Positions 6,210-6,708 of a stretch of DNA of 6,708 bases are shown in pieces. The notes under the pieces were generated by a model. The model worked only from the letters and a program-made list of their open reading frames with translations, did not search any database and was not told where the DNA came from. The translations under genes were made by a program, and so were the position numbers. Each line of letters begins with the position of its first letter. The first letter of the stretch is position 1. Source of the DNA: a bacterium (GTDB taxonomy: Bacteria > JALSQH01). The DNA lies in the NCBI GenBank assembly GCA_026985515.1, contig JALSQH010000246.1, positions 1 to 6,708 of the forward strand. Reading direction: 5' to 3'.

Positions 6210-6708
6210 ATGATGAAAAGGTTGGTTTTGATTCTGTACCTGCTGATTCCCGCTCTGGTCCAGGCTTTTACACCTGAATCAGAGCTTCTTGTTATTAAGG
6301 GAGTAGCTCTTATCAAGAGGGGTGACCCCCTTGCCATCATGATGCTGAATCAGGCAATCTCAGTTGACCCCCAGAATCCTGCACCTTATTACTATCTTGG
6401 TTATTTCTATATGAAACAGGGTGACATTGAAAATGCCATAAACTCCTTTGAAGCTGCCAAAAGTCTTGACAGCGAAAACAGATACTATCCTCTCTATCTG
6501 CAACTGGGTAAGCTCTATCTTTTAAAAGGGGAGTTCAGAAAGGCCCTTAATTCTCTTAAAAAGTATTTCCGCTTTGTCAGCAGTGATCCCATTGCTGAAT
6601 TTTACCTTGCTCTTGCTGACATGTATGTAAATGGAAACCTCGAAGAGAAAATCTTTGACAGAGCTTCACTTCTTCTTCCTGAATTGAGGGATGTGGCAAA
6701 TTACTTAC
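6210..6708 (+). CDS. Exported TPR protein, C-terminus off the right edge
   Basis: The first 166 residues are visible and the frame is open at the window end. A signal peptide (MMKRLVLILYLLIPALVQA, cleavage after the VQA at 19) indicates export across the inner membrane. It is followed by consecutive 34-residue tetratricopeptide repeats at about 26-58, 59-92 (YYYLGYFYMKQGDIENAINSF), 95-128 (LYLQLGKLYLLKGEFRKALN) and 129 onward (AEFYLALADMY). Such solenoids usually serve as scaffolds in envelope complexes; no catalytic domain is visible so far and one may follow beyond the edge. Two adjacent ATGs (6210 and 6213) begin the frame. Unlike its neighbours it has no recognisable ribosome binding site, but a TTGACA promoter element lies just upstream, so it could be leaderless. 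It lies 39 bases after the previous TPR gene. Confidence 0.85.
   Translation, partial: MMKRLVLILYLLIPALVQAFTPESELLVIKGVALIKRGDPLAIMMLNQAISVDPQNPAPYYYLGYFYMKQGDIENAINSFEAAKSLDSENRYYPLYLQLGKLYLLKGEFRKALNSLKKYFRFVSSDPIAEFYLALADMYVNGNLEEKIFDRASLLLPELRDVANYL

Overview
This is an AT-rich bacterial window (roughly 40% GC by eye) made of compactly packed chromosomal housekeeping and cell-envelope genes. Most starts carry strong GGAGG-type ribosome binding sites, and promoters look sigma70-like. The proteins are rich in Lys and Glu, which is compatible with a thermophilic or anaerobic lineage, but nothing here fixes a phylum. I see no tRNA, rRNA, CRISPR, insertion sequence or phage gene, and no gene-free stretch longer than about 100 bases.

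Left block (minus strand, 1-1776): a TetR-family regulator gene followed, with a 4-base ATGA overlap, by a large RND/MMPL-type membrane exporter whose C-terminal part lies off the left edge. This looks like a self-regulated efflux or lipid-export operon. Its promoter has a perfect TTGACA and TATAAT and sits back to back with the promoter of the next gene. The two -10 regions form a perfect 12-base inverted repeat.

Middle block (1877-5295): rfbA/rmlA (glucose-1-phosphate thymidylyltransferase, plus strand) converges on ispD (MEP cytidylyltransferase, minus strand), the two coding regions overlapping by 15 bases. Divergent from ispD is a tight cysC-sat operon (APS kinase, ATP sulfurylase), which turns sulfate into PAPS. 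The ispD and cysC promoters appear to interpenetrate in an intergenic region of about 80 bases.

Right block (5358-6708): two exported TPR proteins on the plus strand. The first is complete (270 aa) and resembles the TRAP-transporter T-component (TatT)-like TPR family. The second is cut by the right edge and may be translated from a nearly leaderless message.

Taken together the genes make activated precursors (dTDP-glucose, CDP-methylerythritol, PAPS) and envelope proteins. No obviously new system is visible. The most noteworthy points are the symmetric divergent promoter, the overlapping ispD/cysC promoters, and the exported TPR pair with its possible leaderless start. Three genes (rfbA, cysC, first TPR) have longer in-frame openings upstream that I reject in favour of starts preceded by clear ribosome binding sites.
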